Source of the DNA: Cloeon dipterum
Taxonomy: Eukaryota > Arthropoda > Insecta > Ephemeroptera > Baetidae
DNA: 64,000 nt
Reading direction: 5' to 3'
Assembly (NCBI RefSeq): GCF_949628265.1
Contig: NC_088787.1
Location: forward strand, 19,768,501 to 19,832,500
Shown here piece by piece: positions 9,069 to 21,900 of the stretch. The notes beneath the pieces are model-generated. The model had not been told where the DNA came from. It saw only the letters and a program-made list of their open reading frames with translations, and did not search any database. The position numbers and the translations under genes are program-made. Numbering within the stretch: the first letter of the stretch is position 1; the number at the start of each line of letters is the position of its first letter.

Positions 9069-11656
9069 TCAAATCATGCCAAAGTCAGCCGCGAGTCTGG
9101 TCAGGTCGGCTAGCCGCTTCCTGCCCTCAGGGTCAGTGACGTCTTTGAACTGAGTGATATCGACGAGCGGCACAGGCTCGTTACCGTCGATTCTGTCCAG
9201 GTCCTGTACATCCTCGGTCTCAACCACGGAGAGCAGCACTAGCTCCAGCGCTGATGAAAAGCCCAGCCGGCCATTGACGCGCCACTGCTCCAGCAGCTGC
9301 TCCCAACTCAAAGGGCACTCGTCTAAGCCCAGTTCTTTGACGCTCCTGCATAGCACCTGAAAAGCAGGGAATTTAATTTTGATTTAATTTACACGATAAT
9401 GCTTATTGAGATTGAGGCATAAAATTATTGAAGGTTAAAACTAAAAAATGAAAAATTCCAATTAATAATTAAAATTGTAAGAAGAGAATTTTAGTAAAGC
9501 TCAATATGTTTCATTCATTATTAGTAATTTTTACATAGATTAACAACAATTAATTAATCTTGAAAAGTTTCCAGGTGCTCAGGAAAAAATAGAAAATACT
9601 ATTATAACATTTTTCTTCCATAGAACAGCAATATTATTATTTTTAACTGCTGAGTTTAATTTTAAATCCACGTTTTCAACAGTTTAAATGAATAAATTAA
9701 CTTACCAAAATTAAGAACATATTCTTCCATAATTTCCATTATAATTTTTTTTAAAATATTTTACAATAATTAATCTCCCTTTTTTGCTGATAAATTTATC
9801 TAAAAGCAAAAATTGTAATTAAGTTGATACCAAAACAAGGGTGATTTGGGGATGAGAGCAATTAAATTTCACGATTTTCTGGTGGTAACAAATGGAAAAC
9901 TAAAAATCTCACTTGGTAATAATCGTCGAGAATGGCAAGCATGCCTCCAGCATCAGCCCGCTGCTCTTCAGTGGTGCAGGAGAAGATAAAGAGACTAACG
10001 TCGGTCATGGGCGAGGCGTGTCGCATAATTTGGAAGTCGATCATCATGATCTCGTCCTGCCGGCCGAACAGGAAGTTGGTGGACCAGGCATCGCCGTGGT
10101 TGATTACCGCGGGCCCGACGTGCCGCATCGCGTCGCACATGTTTTCAAACAGCTTTTTTGCATCGGGACCGAACTCGAGGAACTTGCGCCAATAGTCGGT
10201 GCCTTGCAGTTCATCCTGCAGAGCACGCTTCCAGATGTTGTACAGCTTGAACATGTAGGCCTCGTAAAAAGGCGCGAGCGGTTGAGAAAACCACGGCTCT
10301 GGAAAGGCTTCGGCCGTCGACGCTAACTTTTCTGGCTCGAGACGCAATAGGCCGTACGAGAGGGCGTGGAAGCGGGCAAGGGTGTGCAGCAGCCCTTGCC
10401 TCTGCGCCACCGTGGGACCGGACACGCGGTCCGTCATCTCGTAGCCCAGCGTCTTCAGGTCCTGGAAAACGAGGAAGTCGTTTTCGCCGTCGCTTACCGC
10501 ATGGTAGCACCTGCCAAATGAATGACACCGATTCAATTTTCTGGAGACGAGGTTTTTAAGATGAATTTAATAATAAGTTATGAATATAAAAATTACTCAG
10601 ATGAAATATATTACTTCGGGTTTAAGAGAGTTTGATGTTAGAAAAATTAAAATTTGAAAGAAAATTTAATTACTAAGCATTTTCTACGGTTTTAATTTTC
10701 AAACGGCAGGACCGAACTGACCGAAGCTGTGAGTCGAAAATTCTCAAATAGGCCAAATATTCCAATTAAATTTATTATTTCCACTAGGGGGGTTAAGTTA
10801 AAACCGTAATATGTATATGAAGAGAAAACTTATATAGGATTCTATATACATTTTAGTTAGTTATTTGGTGAATTTATTAGGAGTTAGTTTATATAATAAT
10901 TTCTATACAGGTATAATGTACAAAAATTAAGGACTGAATAAAAGCTCTTAATTTTAGAATTTGCCAGATTCTCGAAAAATGAATCATTTTCGCTTGATTT
11001 TGATTCATTTCGTTACAATCAATCCAAAGGCGTGCGAATATTGATGAAAAATACCCTAAATAAAGAAATAAATAAATCGTGTTTTTACAATAAAAGGAGT
11101 CATAATGATCGCCGCTTAGTTACATGCAAATTTTACTCAGAAATTTCAACAACAATTAATTGAAGAATATATTATAGATGGGATAGTAAATATCTTTTTC
11201 TGATTTTTCACAGCACCTAATCACTTAAATAAAAAAATCAACACCAGCAATTCATCATTTTTCTCAATCTGACCTGGCGATGGGCATGTAGGTGTCCACA
11301 GCGACCTTTTCAACGCCGCGCTGCTTGAGCTCAAACTCTCGAAACAAGGGTGCCACTTTGGTGAAAAAGAAGACCTCCTTTTCGAAGTAGTAGTCGCAGC
11401 GGAAGGTCTTACGCCTCACAACATTCTCCGGCATGCCCTTGGCAATCAGACTGAGCTCGGAGCCGTCCGACAGCTGCACCCTGATCCTGTAGACGACGCC
11501 CAGGTAGCCGGTGCCCTTGTCGGCACCCAGCTCCACCGAGTGGCCCACGACCTTGAGCCCGGCAGGCCTGCCGTCAGCCTCCAGGGCGCGCCGCACCGCA
11601 TCCTCGAGCACCTCGATGGTGAACAGCTTGGACACAGAGCCCAACGTCAGCGACAT
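9069..11656 (-). CDS. Ecdysteroid-kinase-like protein, copy A (3 exons, 422 aa)
   Basis: Exons 11656-11274, 10510-9913 and 9356-9069 join in phase (383+598+288 nt). It belongs to the EcKL/CHK-like family (PF02958), cytosolic relatives of aminoglycoside phosphotransferases and choline kinases. Characterised insect members phosphorylate ecdysteroids; others are implicated in detoxification. Visible family marks are the nucleotide-site hinge FLVFQDLK (about residues 140-147), the catalytic Brenner motif HGDAWSTNFLF (266-276, with the expected His, Asp and Asn) and the metal-binding DFQ (286-288). The length is normal for the family. The start is the ATG at 11656, which follows a promoter region conserved with copy B. 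A poly(A)-type AATAAA lies about 35 nt past the stop. All expected motifs are present, so it looks functional; the substrate cannot be told from sequence. Confidence 0.93.
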
Positions 11657-12494
11657 CCTTCCTGCGTGAGGTTCACAGCCCGGCTGAATGATCCTTCATG
11701 CCGACAATCAGATAAAACCAGAGCAGAGAGGCACTCGAGGGCCGGCTGCTGGAGTCGATTTGTTGTTGATTTTTGGCTCTGGAGTGCCAGCTGACATCTC
11801 GGTTTGGAGCCGAACACTAAAATATACTGCGCGGTTTCGCATATTATATCTTATCGCAGCGGGCAATATTTGCGAATAATTATATGGAAGTAAATAATAC
11901 GTGGTCACTGATATAATTATTATATAGAATCAATGTGCTACTGCGGTTTTATCTCAGATTTATTCCAGTGTTTTCTTAAAAGCAGATTCAATCTGGAGAC
12001 TGCCAAATTGAAAAAAAATGAATAAAACAATATAAAGCTAAAATACAATTATTGAGAAATAAAGACAGATATACAATAAGAGTGATTCAAAAACTGTATG
12101 ATAAAATGTGATTTTATTTTCGTTTGTTTGGTCTCTTTCATGTCAGTAACAAAAAAGGAGAAAAATAATGAGGGAAAAACGTGATAAGAAATAAAAATGC
12201 CCAGACTAAAAATTTCATCATAAAGAACCTCGTAAACACCTAGCGATAGTTGCGCTGGGAGGGAAACTGTGCCGCCGAGCAGTTGTTTGTTGCGGGGTTG
12301 CATGAATTATTGATCAACAGCGAGGGCTCTGAATTTTTGACGATTTTTTTTAGTACCGTTTGTACGTATTTGAAAACATCACAAGAGATTGTTTTTGAAA
12401 ACCTTTTTCATCTATTTTTTTAATTCATTGAAGGATTCGTTCATGCATGAACTTTTTTGTTTTCTTGAATAATTGATTTTTTTATTTAATTAGA

Positions 12495-12716
12495 TCAATT
12501 TTATCACAAACCGAATTTAAGGTTATATTATTAATGAAGAGGCCAAAATTACTACAAAAATGCATTATTATGTAGTTCTTAAATATTAGAATATGAATTT
12601 ACCTAATTTTTTTAAATTGTTATTTTTTTCTAATTAAAGGGATTTATGGAAGGAATAAAACAACAAAATTTGAGTGTAAAAATGTTTCATTTTCTGAAGA
12701 AAATAATGGAACACAT
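12495..12716. repeat. Flank copy of segmental duplication (partner 4695-4922)
   Basis: This copy matches 4695-4922 in the same orientation and ends at the shared ATGGAACACAT. It is joined directly to kinase unit B, whereas the first copy is separated from unit A by about 3.2 kb. It forms the junction between the two duplicated units. Confidence 0.85.
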
Positions 12717-13177
12717 GGCAATGAAGGATGAAAAAGGACAGCCGAAATGTTTAGCGCGGAGTCGGGAAAGACTGAGCAAGAAGTAACTGACTATATATAT
12801 GAGCTATGCTGTGATCTCCTTGCTACACTGTTCTCCTTTATGAATGAGCTACTGCCACTTTACTGCCGCTGCTTGTGCTCTTCTTCCTGGCTTCCTCTCC
12901 TCTCAATACAAAACTAACCCATATATTGGCTATCGATTTTTGAGAGTATAATTATATCGCATCGTAAGCATCATTAAAAATGACAAAATTATTTTTTGAC
13001 CACAAGGTGTTGTTTTTAACCCTCTAACTAAAACGCAGTATATTTACTGGCCTAGACTGATTTACTTAAAAGGAGTAAAAGGTCCGAAAACTGGTCATCA
13101 ATTTTCGTTACAAATAATTTGTTTTTATTTTGCCTAATTAATAAAGTATATCACTTGGTCGCGTCCAGAGAGAATTT

Positions 13178-16100
13178 TCAAATCATGCCAAAGTCAGCCG
13201 CGAGTCTGGTCAGGTCGGCTAGCCGCTTCCTGCCCTCAGGGTCAGAGACGTCTTTGAACTGAGTGATATCGACGAGTGGCACAGGTTCGTTACCGTCGAT
13301 TCTGTCCAGGTCCTGTACATCCTCGGTCTCAACCACGGAGAGCAGCACCAGCTCCAATGCCGACGAAAAGCCCAGCTGGCCATTGACGCGCCACTGCTCC
13401 AGCAGCTGCTCCCAACTCAAAGGGCACTCGTCCAAGCCCAGTTCTTTGACGCTCCTGCATAGCACCTGAAAAGCAGGGAATTTAATTTTGATTTAATTTA
13501 CACGATAATGCTTATTGAGATTGAGGCATAAAATTATTGAAGGTTAAAACTAAAAAATGAAAAATTCCAACTATAAAATAATTAAAATTGTAAGGGAATT
13601 TTAGTATATAATAATTTGTAAATAGATGATGAACAACAATTAATTAATCTTGAAAATTTTCCCGGTGTTGAGGAAAAAATAAAAAATATGGTATTATCAC
13701 ATTTTTCTTCTATAGAACAGCAATATTTTTATTTTTAAACTGAGTTGATTTTTAAATCCACTTTTTAAACTACTGTATTCAATTTAGATATTTTTTTTAA
13801 ATTAATAAAAAACTTACCGAAATTAAGAACACATTCTTTCACAATCTCCATTTTTAAAAAAAAAATTTAAATGTAACGATAATAAATAATCACTTTTTTT
13901 CCTAATAAATTCATCTAAAAGCAAAAATTGTAATAGGGTGATGCCAAAACAAGGGTGGTTTGGGGATGAAAGAAATTAAATTACCGATTTTCTGGTGGTA
14001 GCGCAAATGCAAAATTAAAAATCTCACTTGGTAATAATCGTCGAGAATGGCAAGCACGCCTCCAGCATCAGCCCGCTGTTCTTCGGTGGTGCAGGAGAAG
14101 ATAAAGATACTGACGTCGGTCATGGGCGAGGCGTGTCGCAAAATTTGGAAGTCGATCATCATGATCTCGTCCTGCTGGCCGAACAGGAAGTTGGTGGACC
14201 AGGCATCGCCGTGGTTGATCACCGCGGGCCCGATGTGCCGCTTCGAGTCGCACATGTTTTCAAACAGCTTTTTTGCATCAGGACCGAACTCGAGGAACTT
14301 GCGCCAATAGTCGGTGCCTTGCAGTTCATCCTGCAGAGCACGCTTCCAGATGTTGTACAGCTTGAACATGTAGTCCTCGTAAATAGGTGCGAGAAGCGGT
14401 TCAGAAAACCATGTCTCTGGAATGGCTTCGGCCACCGGCGTGAACTCTTCTGGCTCGAGACCCAGTAGGCCGTAGGAGAGGGCGTGGAAGCGGGCAAGGG
14501 TGTGCAGCAGCCCTCGCCTCTGCGCTACCGTGGGACCGGACACGCGGTCCGTCATCTCGTAGCCCAGCGTCTTCAGGTCCTGGAAAACGAGGAAGTCGTT
14601 TTCGCCGTCGCTTACCGCATGGTAGCACCTGCCAAATGAATGACACCGATTCAATTTTCTGGAGACGAGGTTTTTTAGGCTGAATTTAATAATAAGTTGA
14701 AGAAAAAAAAATACTCAAATGAAATATTACTTCGGGTTTGATGTTAGAAAAATTAAAATTTGAAAGAAAATTCAATTATTAAGCATTTTTTACGGTTTAA
14801 ACTTTTCAAACGGCAGGACTGGAGCTGCGAGTTGAAAATTCTCAAATAGGCCAAATATTCAAATTAATTTTATTATGTTCACTAAGTGAAATCTATAATA
14901 TCGTTAAGCGTCCGGAAAAAAGTATATATGATATATTGTAATATATGCGAAGAAAACTTGCAGGACTCTATACGTTTTAGTAATTTAGTGATTTTTTAGC
15001 AGTTTAAATAATAATCTTGTGGCGCCTTCTCGCCACTGCTGTCCTAGTAGTAACTACTATAGTTTGCATTTTAAACTGTATCGCCATGTGGCAGTGTAAA
15101 GGTGTGCAATAAGCTTTGCACCCTTACTACCCCTTCTCCCCCACTTCAGCAGTCGAAACGAAATGTTCTCTCTCCGGCAAGGATGAGATTTAGTGCGAGA
15201 AAATTCTATAAAATTTGATCTCAAATTATTCAGACCCGCACTACTTACGGGGTAAGAATTTATCTAACTTTATAATAATTGTAAATGTTTGAAATTGATA
15301 TTTTCGTGTTTTTAATTATTAATTGAATTGTGATTTTAATTATTTGTACAATTTCACAGTCCTAGTCTTGATCTTGATTCCTGATCTTGAACTCTAAATA
15401 AACAAAATGATTTCTACCAAAAGACGCATTTCTGTCACGGCTCCTCAAACCCACAATCTCTATACAATGTACAAAAATTTAATCAGGACTGAATAAAGTT
15501 TAATTTCAGAATTTGCCAAATTTCTAAAAAAAAAATGAAAAATCTAAGTTTTTGTTAAATCATTTTTGCTTGATTTTGATTCCTTATTTCGTTACAATCT
15601 ATCAAATGGTGTGCGAATATTAATGTAAAATACACTAAATTAAGTGAAATAAATCGTGATTTTACAATAAGGAGTCAGTGATCGCTGCTTGGTTAACACG
15701 CAAAATTTTCTCAGAAGTTTCAACGACAATTATTAATAATTGAAGAATATTTTGGAGCAAAAGCAAAATAATTTTCTGATTTTTTTTGTTCACCTGTACA
15801 CTGAAATAAAAAGGTCAACACCAGCAATTCATTATTTTTCTCAATCTGACCTGGCGATGGGTAAGAAGGTGTTCATAGCGACCTTTTCGACGCCGCGCTG
15901 CTTGAGCTCAAACTCTCGAAACATGGGTGCCACTTTGGTGAAAAAGAAGACCTCCTTTTTGAAGTAGTAGTTGCAGCGGAAGGTCTTGCGCCTCACAACA
16001 TTCTCCGGCATGCCCTTGGCAATCAGACTGAGCTCGGAGCCGTCCGACAGCTGCACCCTGATCCTGTAGACGACGCCCAGGTAGCCGGTGCCCTTGTCGG

Positions 16101-16233
16101 CGCCCAGCTCCACCGAGTGGCCCACGACCTTGAGCCCGGCAGGCCTGCCGTCAGCTTCCAGGGCGCGCCGCACCACCTCCTCGAACACCTCGATGGTGAA
16201 CAGCTTGGACACGGAGCCCAACGTCAGCGCCAT
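13178..16233 (-). CDS. Ecdysteroid-kinase-like protein, copy B (3 exons, 423 aa)
   Basis: Exons 16233-15851, 14628-14028 and 13465-13178 join in phase (383+601+288 nt), with intron positions and phases identical to copy A. It is a tandem paralogue of the EcKL/CHK-like family and keeps the catalytic HGDAWSTNFLF and DFQ motifs. It differs from A mainly in the middle of exon 2, around the segment that reads EEFTPVAEAIPETWFSEPLL here, which includes one extra residue, and at scattered sites in exon 1. The C-terminal exon is nearly unchanged. Clustering of changes in one surface-like segment between otherwise similar enzymes could reflect substrate divergence, but that is inference. The promoter and 3' end are duplicated with it, so both genes may be similarly expressed. 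Confidence 0.93.
15018..15455. mobile_element. Solo LTR of an LTR retrotransposon, in intron 1 of kinase copy B
   Basis: A 438-bp insertion, absent at the matching place in copy A. It starts TGTGGCGCC, ends CCCACA, and is flanked by a 4-bp direct repeat ATCT (15014-15017 and 15456-15459). A TATA-like CTATAAAA at about 15207 and an AATAAA at about 15398 fit LTR organisation. No internal coding part is present, as expected after recombination between two LTRs. The family (Ty3/gypsy or BEL-like) cannot be fixed. It is younger than the segmental duplication. Confidence 0.8.
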
Positions 16234-17060
16234 ACTTCCTGCGTGAGGTTGACAGCTCTGCTGAATGGTCCTTCATGCTATATAATCAGTATAATCAGAT
16301 AAAGCCAGCAGAGGGGCACTCCAGGGCCGGCTGCTGGAGTCGATTAAATTTGTTTGTGGATTTTTGGCTCTGGAATGGCAGCTGACATCTCGGTTTGGAG
16401 TCGAATACTAAAACATACTGCGCGGTTTCGCATTATATATCATATCGAAGCGGGCCATATTTGCGAATATTTATATGGAAGTAAAGAATACGTGGTCACT
16501 GCGATATAATTATATAGAATCAATGTGCTACTGCGGCTTTTTATCTCAGATTTATTCCAGTGTTTTCTTAAAAGCAGATTCAATCTGGAGGCTGCCAAAT
16601 AGAAAAAAATGAATGAAACAATAAAGCTAAAAGTACAATTATTGAGAAAAAAAGACATAACTACATATACAATAGTGATTCATAAAATGGTAAAATATTT
16701 TTTTTATTTTTGTTTGTTTTGTCTCTTTTATGTCAGTAACAAACATGAGGGAAAAACGTGATAAGAAATAAAATAGCCCAGACTAAAATATACGTCACAA
16801 AACCCTTGCGCTAGGAGGAAAACTGTGCCGCCGTGCAGTTGTTTGTTGCGGGGTTGCATGAATTAATGCTCAACTGAGCGCGTGTATTTTTGACGATTTT
16901 TTTGTGTTCCGTTTGTAAAGCATACATACTTGATCTTGGTACATCACATGAGATTGTTTTTGGTAACCTTTTTCAACTATTTTTTAATTAATTGAAGGAT
17001 TCGTTCATGTATGACCATTTTTGTATGTTTTTGTTTTCTTGGAAGAATTGATTTTTTATT

Positions 17061-17614
17061 TAATTTAAGGAAAAACATGTTTATTTTACAATTTACAAAT
17101 AAAGAGACAGGTAAGCAAGACTGACGTTTATCACATCTGATTTAAAAGCACTATAACAATTTTATTTTAAAATTATGTATCAAATGCAATTGTATGAGGT
17201 CAAATAATTTTGAATTAGAACGTTCTGATTTGCTAACGATGCATGCAGTTGCAACAAGACTCCTTTTTAGACGATTTTAGCAGAAGAGACGATTTTAAAG
17301 TGAGGGTGTTAAATTGTTTCATTCGTGACGATTGCGGGAGCTGTAAGAAAAAAGAGATTATTGTCTAAAATTCACAGCAATATTATAACATGACGTTATA
17401 TTCATGGTTGATTTGGCTCAAGACAAACAAGACTGTATTTCATTTTCAATAAGTTAATTAAAAGACCTGAATGGTAAAAATGCTGTAAATAAGTGAAATG
17501 GACGGATTCACGCACCAAAATTTTACCGTTTATTGTAAATTAAATAATATGAAAATAAGAGTATTAAGAGCTGCCTTACAGCTAAGAAGCATAAAGTGAT
17601 TCTTAGATTTGAAA
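17061..17614. other. Intergenic DNA, no gene seen
   Basis: AT-rich DNA between the end of kinase unit B and a dispersed repeat. I see no open frame, RNA gene or repeat in it. Confidence 0.4.
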
Positions 17615-18003
17615 TTGTCTGGACTGTTTTTGGGATCTGTTACTGGCTGTTTAATGTCAGAGATGGCAGAAAGTGGTTAAGTTACTCGCAATGCTCAAAT
17701 AGTTCACCCGGCTGGGAGGCGCACCGGCGCTGACTCGCCACTTGCAGGTTTTCGCACTTTTTCCAGCGGCTTAAGGGATAAAAAAAATAATGTCTGTCGA
17801 CTCTAGCGTTTCAATAAAATACCTCGGTACGAGAAGGCGACTCTAGCGTTTCAATAAAAGACCTCGGTACGAGAAGGCGAAATGATGACCACATTGGGCA
17901 CAAGCTCCTCTGCGGCCATTCGGGTCCAATGTTGTCCGCTTGGTATTAAAAGATAGGCAGCTCATAGCCCACACGGGATGTGCTGAGCAGAGGTTCTAAA
18001 CAT
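17615..18003. repeat. Dispersed repeat, copy 1 (partner 53440-53765), with internal 40-bp tandem duplication
   Basis: It shares with 53440-53765, in the same orientation, the blocks TGTCAGAGATGGCA, AAGTGGTTAAGTT, GGCTGGGAGGCGCACCGGCG, TTTCCAGCGGCTT and TTGGGCACAAGCT, and an ending GTGCTGNGCAGAG. Copy 1 has a perfect-spaced 40-bp unit twice (17798-17837 and 17838-17877), differing at a single base, which copy 2 lacks. The overall size and the A-rich end of copy 2 suggest a short interspersed or MITE-like element, but no RNA polymerase III box or terminal repeat is convincing. Confidence 0.65.
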
Positions 18004-18983
18004 AAATATTTTTCTAACAAAAGTGATTTTCTTAAAATAAAGTAAGCAACGCTAATTATTCTCCCTCGTTTTTTAAAGTTCTAATTTCAAGCTGAAATCA
18101 GGTGCTGCTTGAGTACTTTTCAAATAATTAAGAGAAATCAAGTAATTTCTTAAACAATTTCAAGGAAACCATCATTTCACCATATTTTGTAATTCAATTA
18201 AGAAAATAAATACCATTCTCATCAAAAAGTTATTACGGAATAGATTTGGGAGCAGTACAAGATTTCATGTCAACCAAGCCATGCGCGTTTGAATTATCAT
18301 CGATCTTTTGTTAAAAGTAAATATTTCTTCATGATAAATATGTTCTGGTGAAATAATTGAGCTAAGGCAACAATTCTGTAAACCAACAGCGCTATTTTAA
18401 ATCCCACCAGAAAAAATTAAAATGTGCTGGTAACAGTTAACAATTCATCTCATTAAAACTAAAAAACAATTAAAACAAACTCAGATTAAAAATTATAATG
18501 TTTCTCGGTCAACAATTGAATGTCATTATAGTGTGCAAGACGAGCGTGGCCCCGTTACTTTATCAAGCATTCACAAAAGATTAGAGTTTATCAAACGCAT
18601 GGTGCTCTCCCCGAAAGTAAAAATTCCCCTGGCCGCTGAATTGTGTGGGTTGGTGGGTGAGCGTGAGCGCCGTGAGCGGCGGCCGGGTCCAAGGCGAGCC
18701 GTGTGCGCCTGCTCGGCTCAGCGTGCACTCATCCTCACCACCAGACAGCTGCTGGGCTGGAGGTCTTAGTTGTTGGCGGAAGGGCGTCCCGAGCACAGGT
18801 TGTGTGTGCTTGTTTGTGTCGCAGCTCTCCGCGTTGGTGCTCTCTTTTTGCAACTAGCGAGGCTAAAAATACTAAAGTGCAGCATCACCATGAACTTTGC
18901 TGTGCGAATTTCCAACTAGATTTTCATTTTCATTTCCGAACGGCCTGTCGCTAACCAGATTCGCTTTCGAAGGGCCTAGAAAC
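18004..18983. promoter_or_regulatory. Upstream region and 5' UTR of MFSD8
   Basis: AT-rich to about 18530, then clearly GC-richer from about 18600 to 18960, just ahead of the first coding exon; this is the probable promoter and 5' UTR. The short open frames here on both strands have no recognisable protein. Confidence 0.45.
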
Positions 18984-21900
18984 ATGGACCGAATTCTCTG
19001 CTGTGTCACCAGGTATGAGGAATTATTCTGGAAATATTTCATTTTGTGGGGAAGGCAGTATTAATTAGGAAACTTTAATATTTATTTTTAGTTTGGTTAG
19101 GAGGAAAACCCTTGCCATGAGTGTCGTTTTATTAGGAATATCAATATTTTAAAGAAATTATCGAATATGGTGTCTGAACCGCAATAAAGTTACTTTTGAA
19201 TCTAATTTCTATAATATTATTATTAAATACTTTAGTTTTAGTGGAATATATTTATACCAGCTTTGGATAATTTCTTGTTAAAATATTTTTCAAAAAATAT
19301 CAATGATTGCTAGGATATCGATTTGCTTGTGTTTTTTATTGTTTTGCTGACACAAATATTTCATATTAAACCACAATAATATGTTCGTTGTCTCTAGATA
19401 ACTTCAAACAAGATTAGAGTTTCAATTTCGTCCGAATTTAAACAAATAATAATAAAAAAGAAATGATCGTTTACCGTTCTTCCACAAAAACAATTTCACA
19501 AAATTATGCTTTGAATCCACCTTGAATTTTAAAAGTTAGTGCAATTAATTATTTAAAATAAAGCTTGTTCGTTGGTGCGTATTAAAAAAATTAACATAAC
19601 GCAACAATGTTGTAAAGGGAACGCGTGCAAAGTTCTTTCTGTCGACATTCGGATCGCTTCCAATTACTCCAAGGCTGTTATTGAGCTGATGTGAACGTCG
19701 AGCTTCCTACCAGGAACCATCGCAATTAATGCGAATAAAACACTTATACCTGCGGCACGCACGTTCTCGCATTCGTTGGCTCTCTCAACAAACACAAAAG
19801 AGAGTGAAGGACGCTTCTCACTCATTGTCGATGGGATGGTCATCGTTGACAGCTCAAGAGAAAACTAGAGGAATATCACTCGCGTTTCCTGCAAAAGATA
19901 AAACCAACGAGACCTTATCTGCACTTCTTGAATTTCGCGAGCAGCGTTTTTTTTCTTCTCGGAATTATTTAAACACAGAGTGTCTGCTTTGTTGTTCTTC
20001 CCCCGAGCAACGATAGGCTGAGCGCATCATTAAATAATTTAAACTCGAAAAGTAGTTTTAGTTACTAGGGCCGCACGTGAAAGCAAATGTTTGGAAACCT
20101 TGACTCCCAGTGCGTCGAGAGCGAGCGTGTTGCTGTTGCTTAATCGAATCTTTGATTTCGGCTTCTTGAACTGGGGAATATGGGGATTCATATGGTTGAG
20201 GAAAAGCTGCCTGGCGAGACACGTCCTTGACACAGTGCTCGAGTACGTTGCCACTCGAAAGCCGCGTGTGAATATTAATCAGAACTCGAGTCCCTCGACC
20301 CTTTCCTGTGTCACAACTAATTCCGAAAGTGCAATGTGAAACTGTCGCGCAGTTACAGGCTCGAAGTTTTTAAAATGACATTTAAATTCCAAAGGACTTT
20401 ATCGATAGCAATTTTTAAGATGTTGAAAAAAAGAAAATAAATCTCTAGATGTAGTAAAGGGAAATTTTCCAAGATTGTAAATTGCAAGTAACTCAATAAA
20501 AATAATCTGCGGTACTGGATTGTATCGCAATTTCAGCTAATCCCAGGCCTCATCGGCTGTTTTTTGTATTACTTTTAAACTGTTCCACCTGAAATGTGAT
20601 TAAAAACCACAACTTGCAAAGCACAAAGCAACCCTTTCTTCCTCCCTCGGCTCTGAAAATGAATATTTCATGCATTTTCCAAGGGCTGTTCGAGCCTCGG
20701 CTTTGATTTCCACGCGAAAGGCTGATGAAAAGCTCGCTCGCGGCTCTCAGAAGGCGAGTTTCTTTTCATCCCAGCTGGTTTCATTACGTATCCAGAAAAA
20801 AAGTGGAGATGAGGGGGTAGTCGCGTTCAATTCACGCAGCAGCAGAGATATGGGCTTGAAGTCCCCTTCGCTGGTTACCATGCGAGCGGCAGTCACAACG
20901 CTGTCAAAGCACACATCCGAGAGCAGAGCAGACTCTCCAAATCCAAACTCGGCACGTCGGCCGTGAAGGTCGCCTCCCGCCGCGGCACTACCTGTTTGAT
21001 GCTCTCTTTCACAATTTCCTCATCAATTGTATGCACGAGTGCCTGCCTACCGGCACGAGCAGTTTAACAGGTCTTTCCGGCATTTTTCAAAATTATACCG
21101 AAAAAATACTGCTCAAAACGCTCAGAAGTGAAACATTTTGATGAAATTCGATCTCATTAAATAGAGGTAGAATACTTTTTTCTAAAGACTGAAACGTTTA
21201 ACGAATCGAAATTAATATTCCAATTTTACCTGTTCGCGTGGGGGGCTGTGGAATGTTGCCTGGACCGTTTAAAAATCAAAATAGACTTTAAAACATATTC
21301 CGTGTAGTATAGACGGAACAGGAAATTGATTGATTTTCTTGCACAATTTTTAAATTGCCCTGCCTGACCATACAAGTAAATGGAAAATTTTATCCTCTTA
21401 CTAGGGAATGTTTCTGTACAATATAAAATAAAATGAAGAAAAACTAGATAAAAAATAATTTTTATTTGTAAACAAGTTGTTTTAAGGTGAAATTATATAT
21501 GAAATTCCCAGAGAAACATGCCTCTTTGAAACAAATATATTATATTGAATAATGAAACATGTGTATAAGATAAGAACACCAATCTATTCTTCAAAGAGCA
21601 TATCTCCAAATATGTATGGCTTGAACTGAACTCGATGGAACTCATTTTGGTTGGGGGTCGTCGGATTTTAATTCAATTTAGTGGAAAAGTTGCCGTATTA
21701 GACCTTATCCTTATAGTCTTACCTATAAAAATTTCAGGATGAAATTCTAGGAATTGCCCATTTTACAGGAGCTTAAAGTTGGAAACTCTTTTGAAAAGCC
21801 ATCCTCCAGATGCTTCAGGGGAATTAACGGGTGGATTTAACCCCCAACTACCATCTCGATGCGGTCAAAAATAATAATGATGAACCAAGCTGTGATTAAA

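Larger units (their letters stand above)
8150..12490. repeat. First copy of tandem segmental duplication (kinase unit A)
   Basis: This unit aligns throughout with 12718-17060. It comprises the 3' flank (GAAGGATGAAAAA at about 8158 versus 12725), three exons and two introns of an ecdysteroid-kinase-like gene, and its promoter (CAGCTGACATCTCGGTTTGG at about 11788 versus 16379). The right end (GAAGGATTCGTTCATG at about 12430 versus 16995) also matches. Introns and flanks are alignable as well as exons, so the duplication was genomic rather than a retrocopy. It is interrupted by a foldback element at 8322-8785. Confidence 0.9.
12718..17060. repeat. Second copy of tandem segmental duplication (kinase unit B)
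   Basis: The direct duplicate of 8150-12490. It lacks the foldback element found in unit A and instead carries a solo LTR at 15018-15455. Similarity fades out at about 17060, just after a shared TTTATTTAATT-type tract that also lies near the left edges of the flank copies. Confidence 0.9.

Noticed and set aside
9913-10536. Plus-strand open frames opposite the kinase exons (and the same at 14028-14497)
   Set aside because: Shadows of the minus-strand kinase coding sequence, with no recognisable product.
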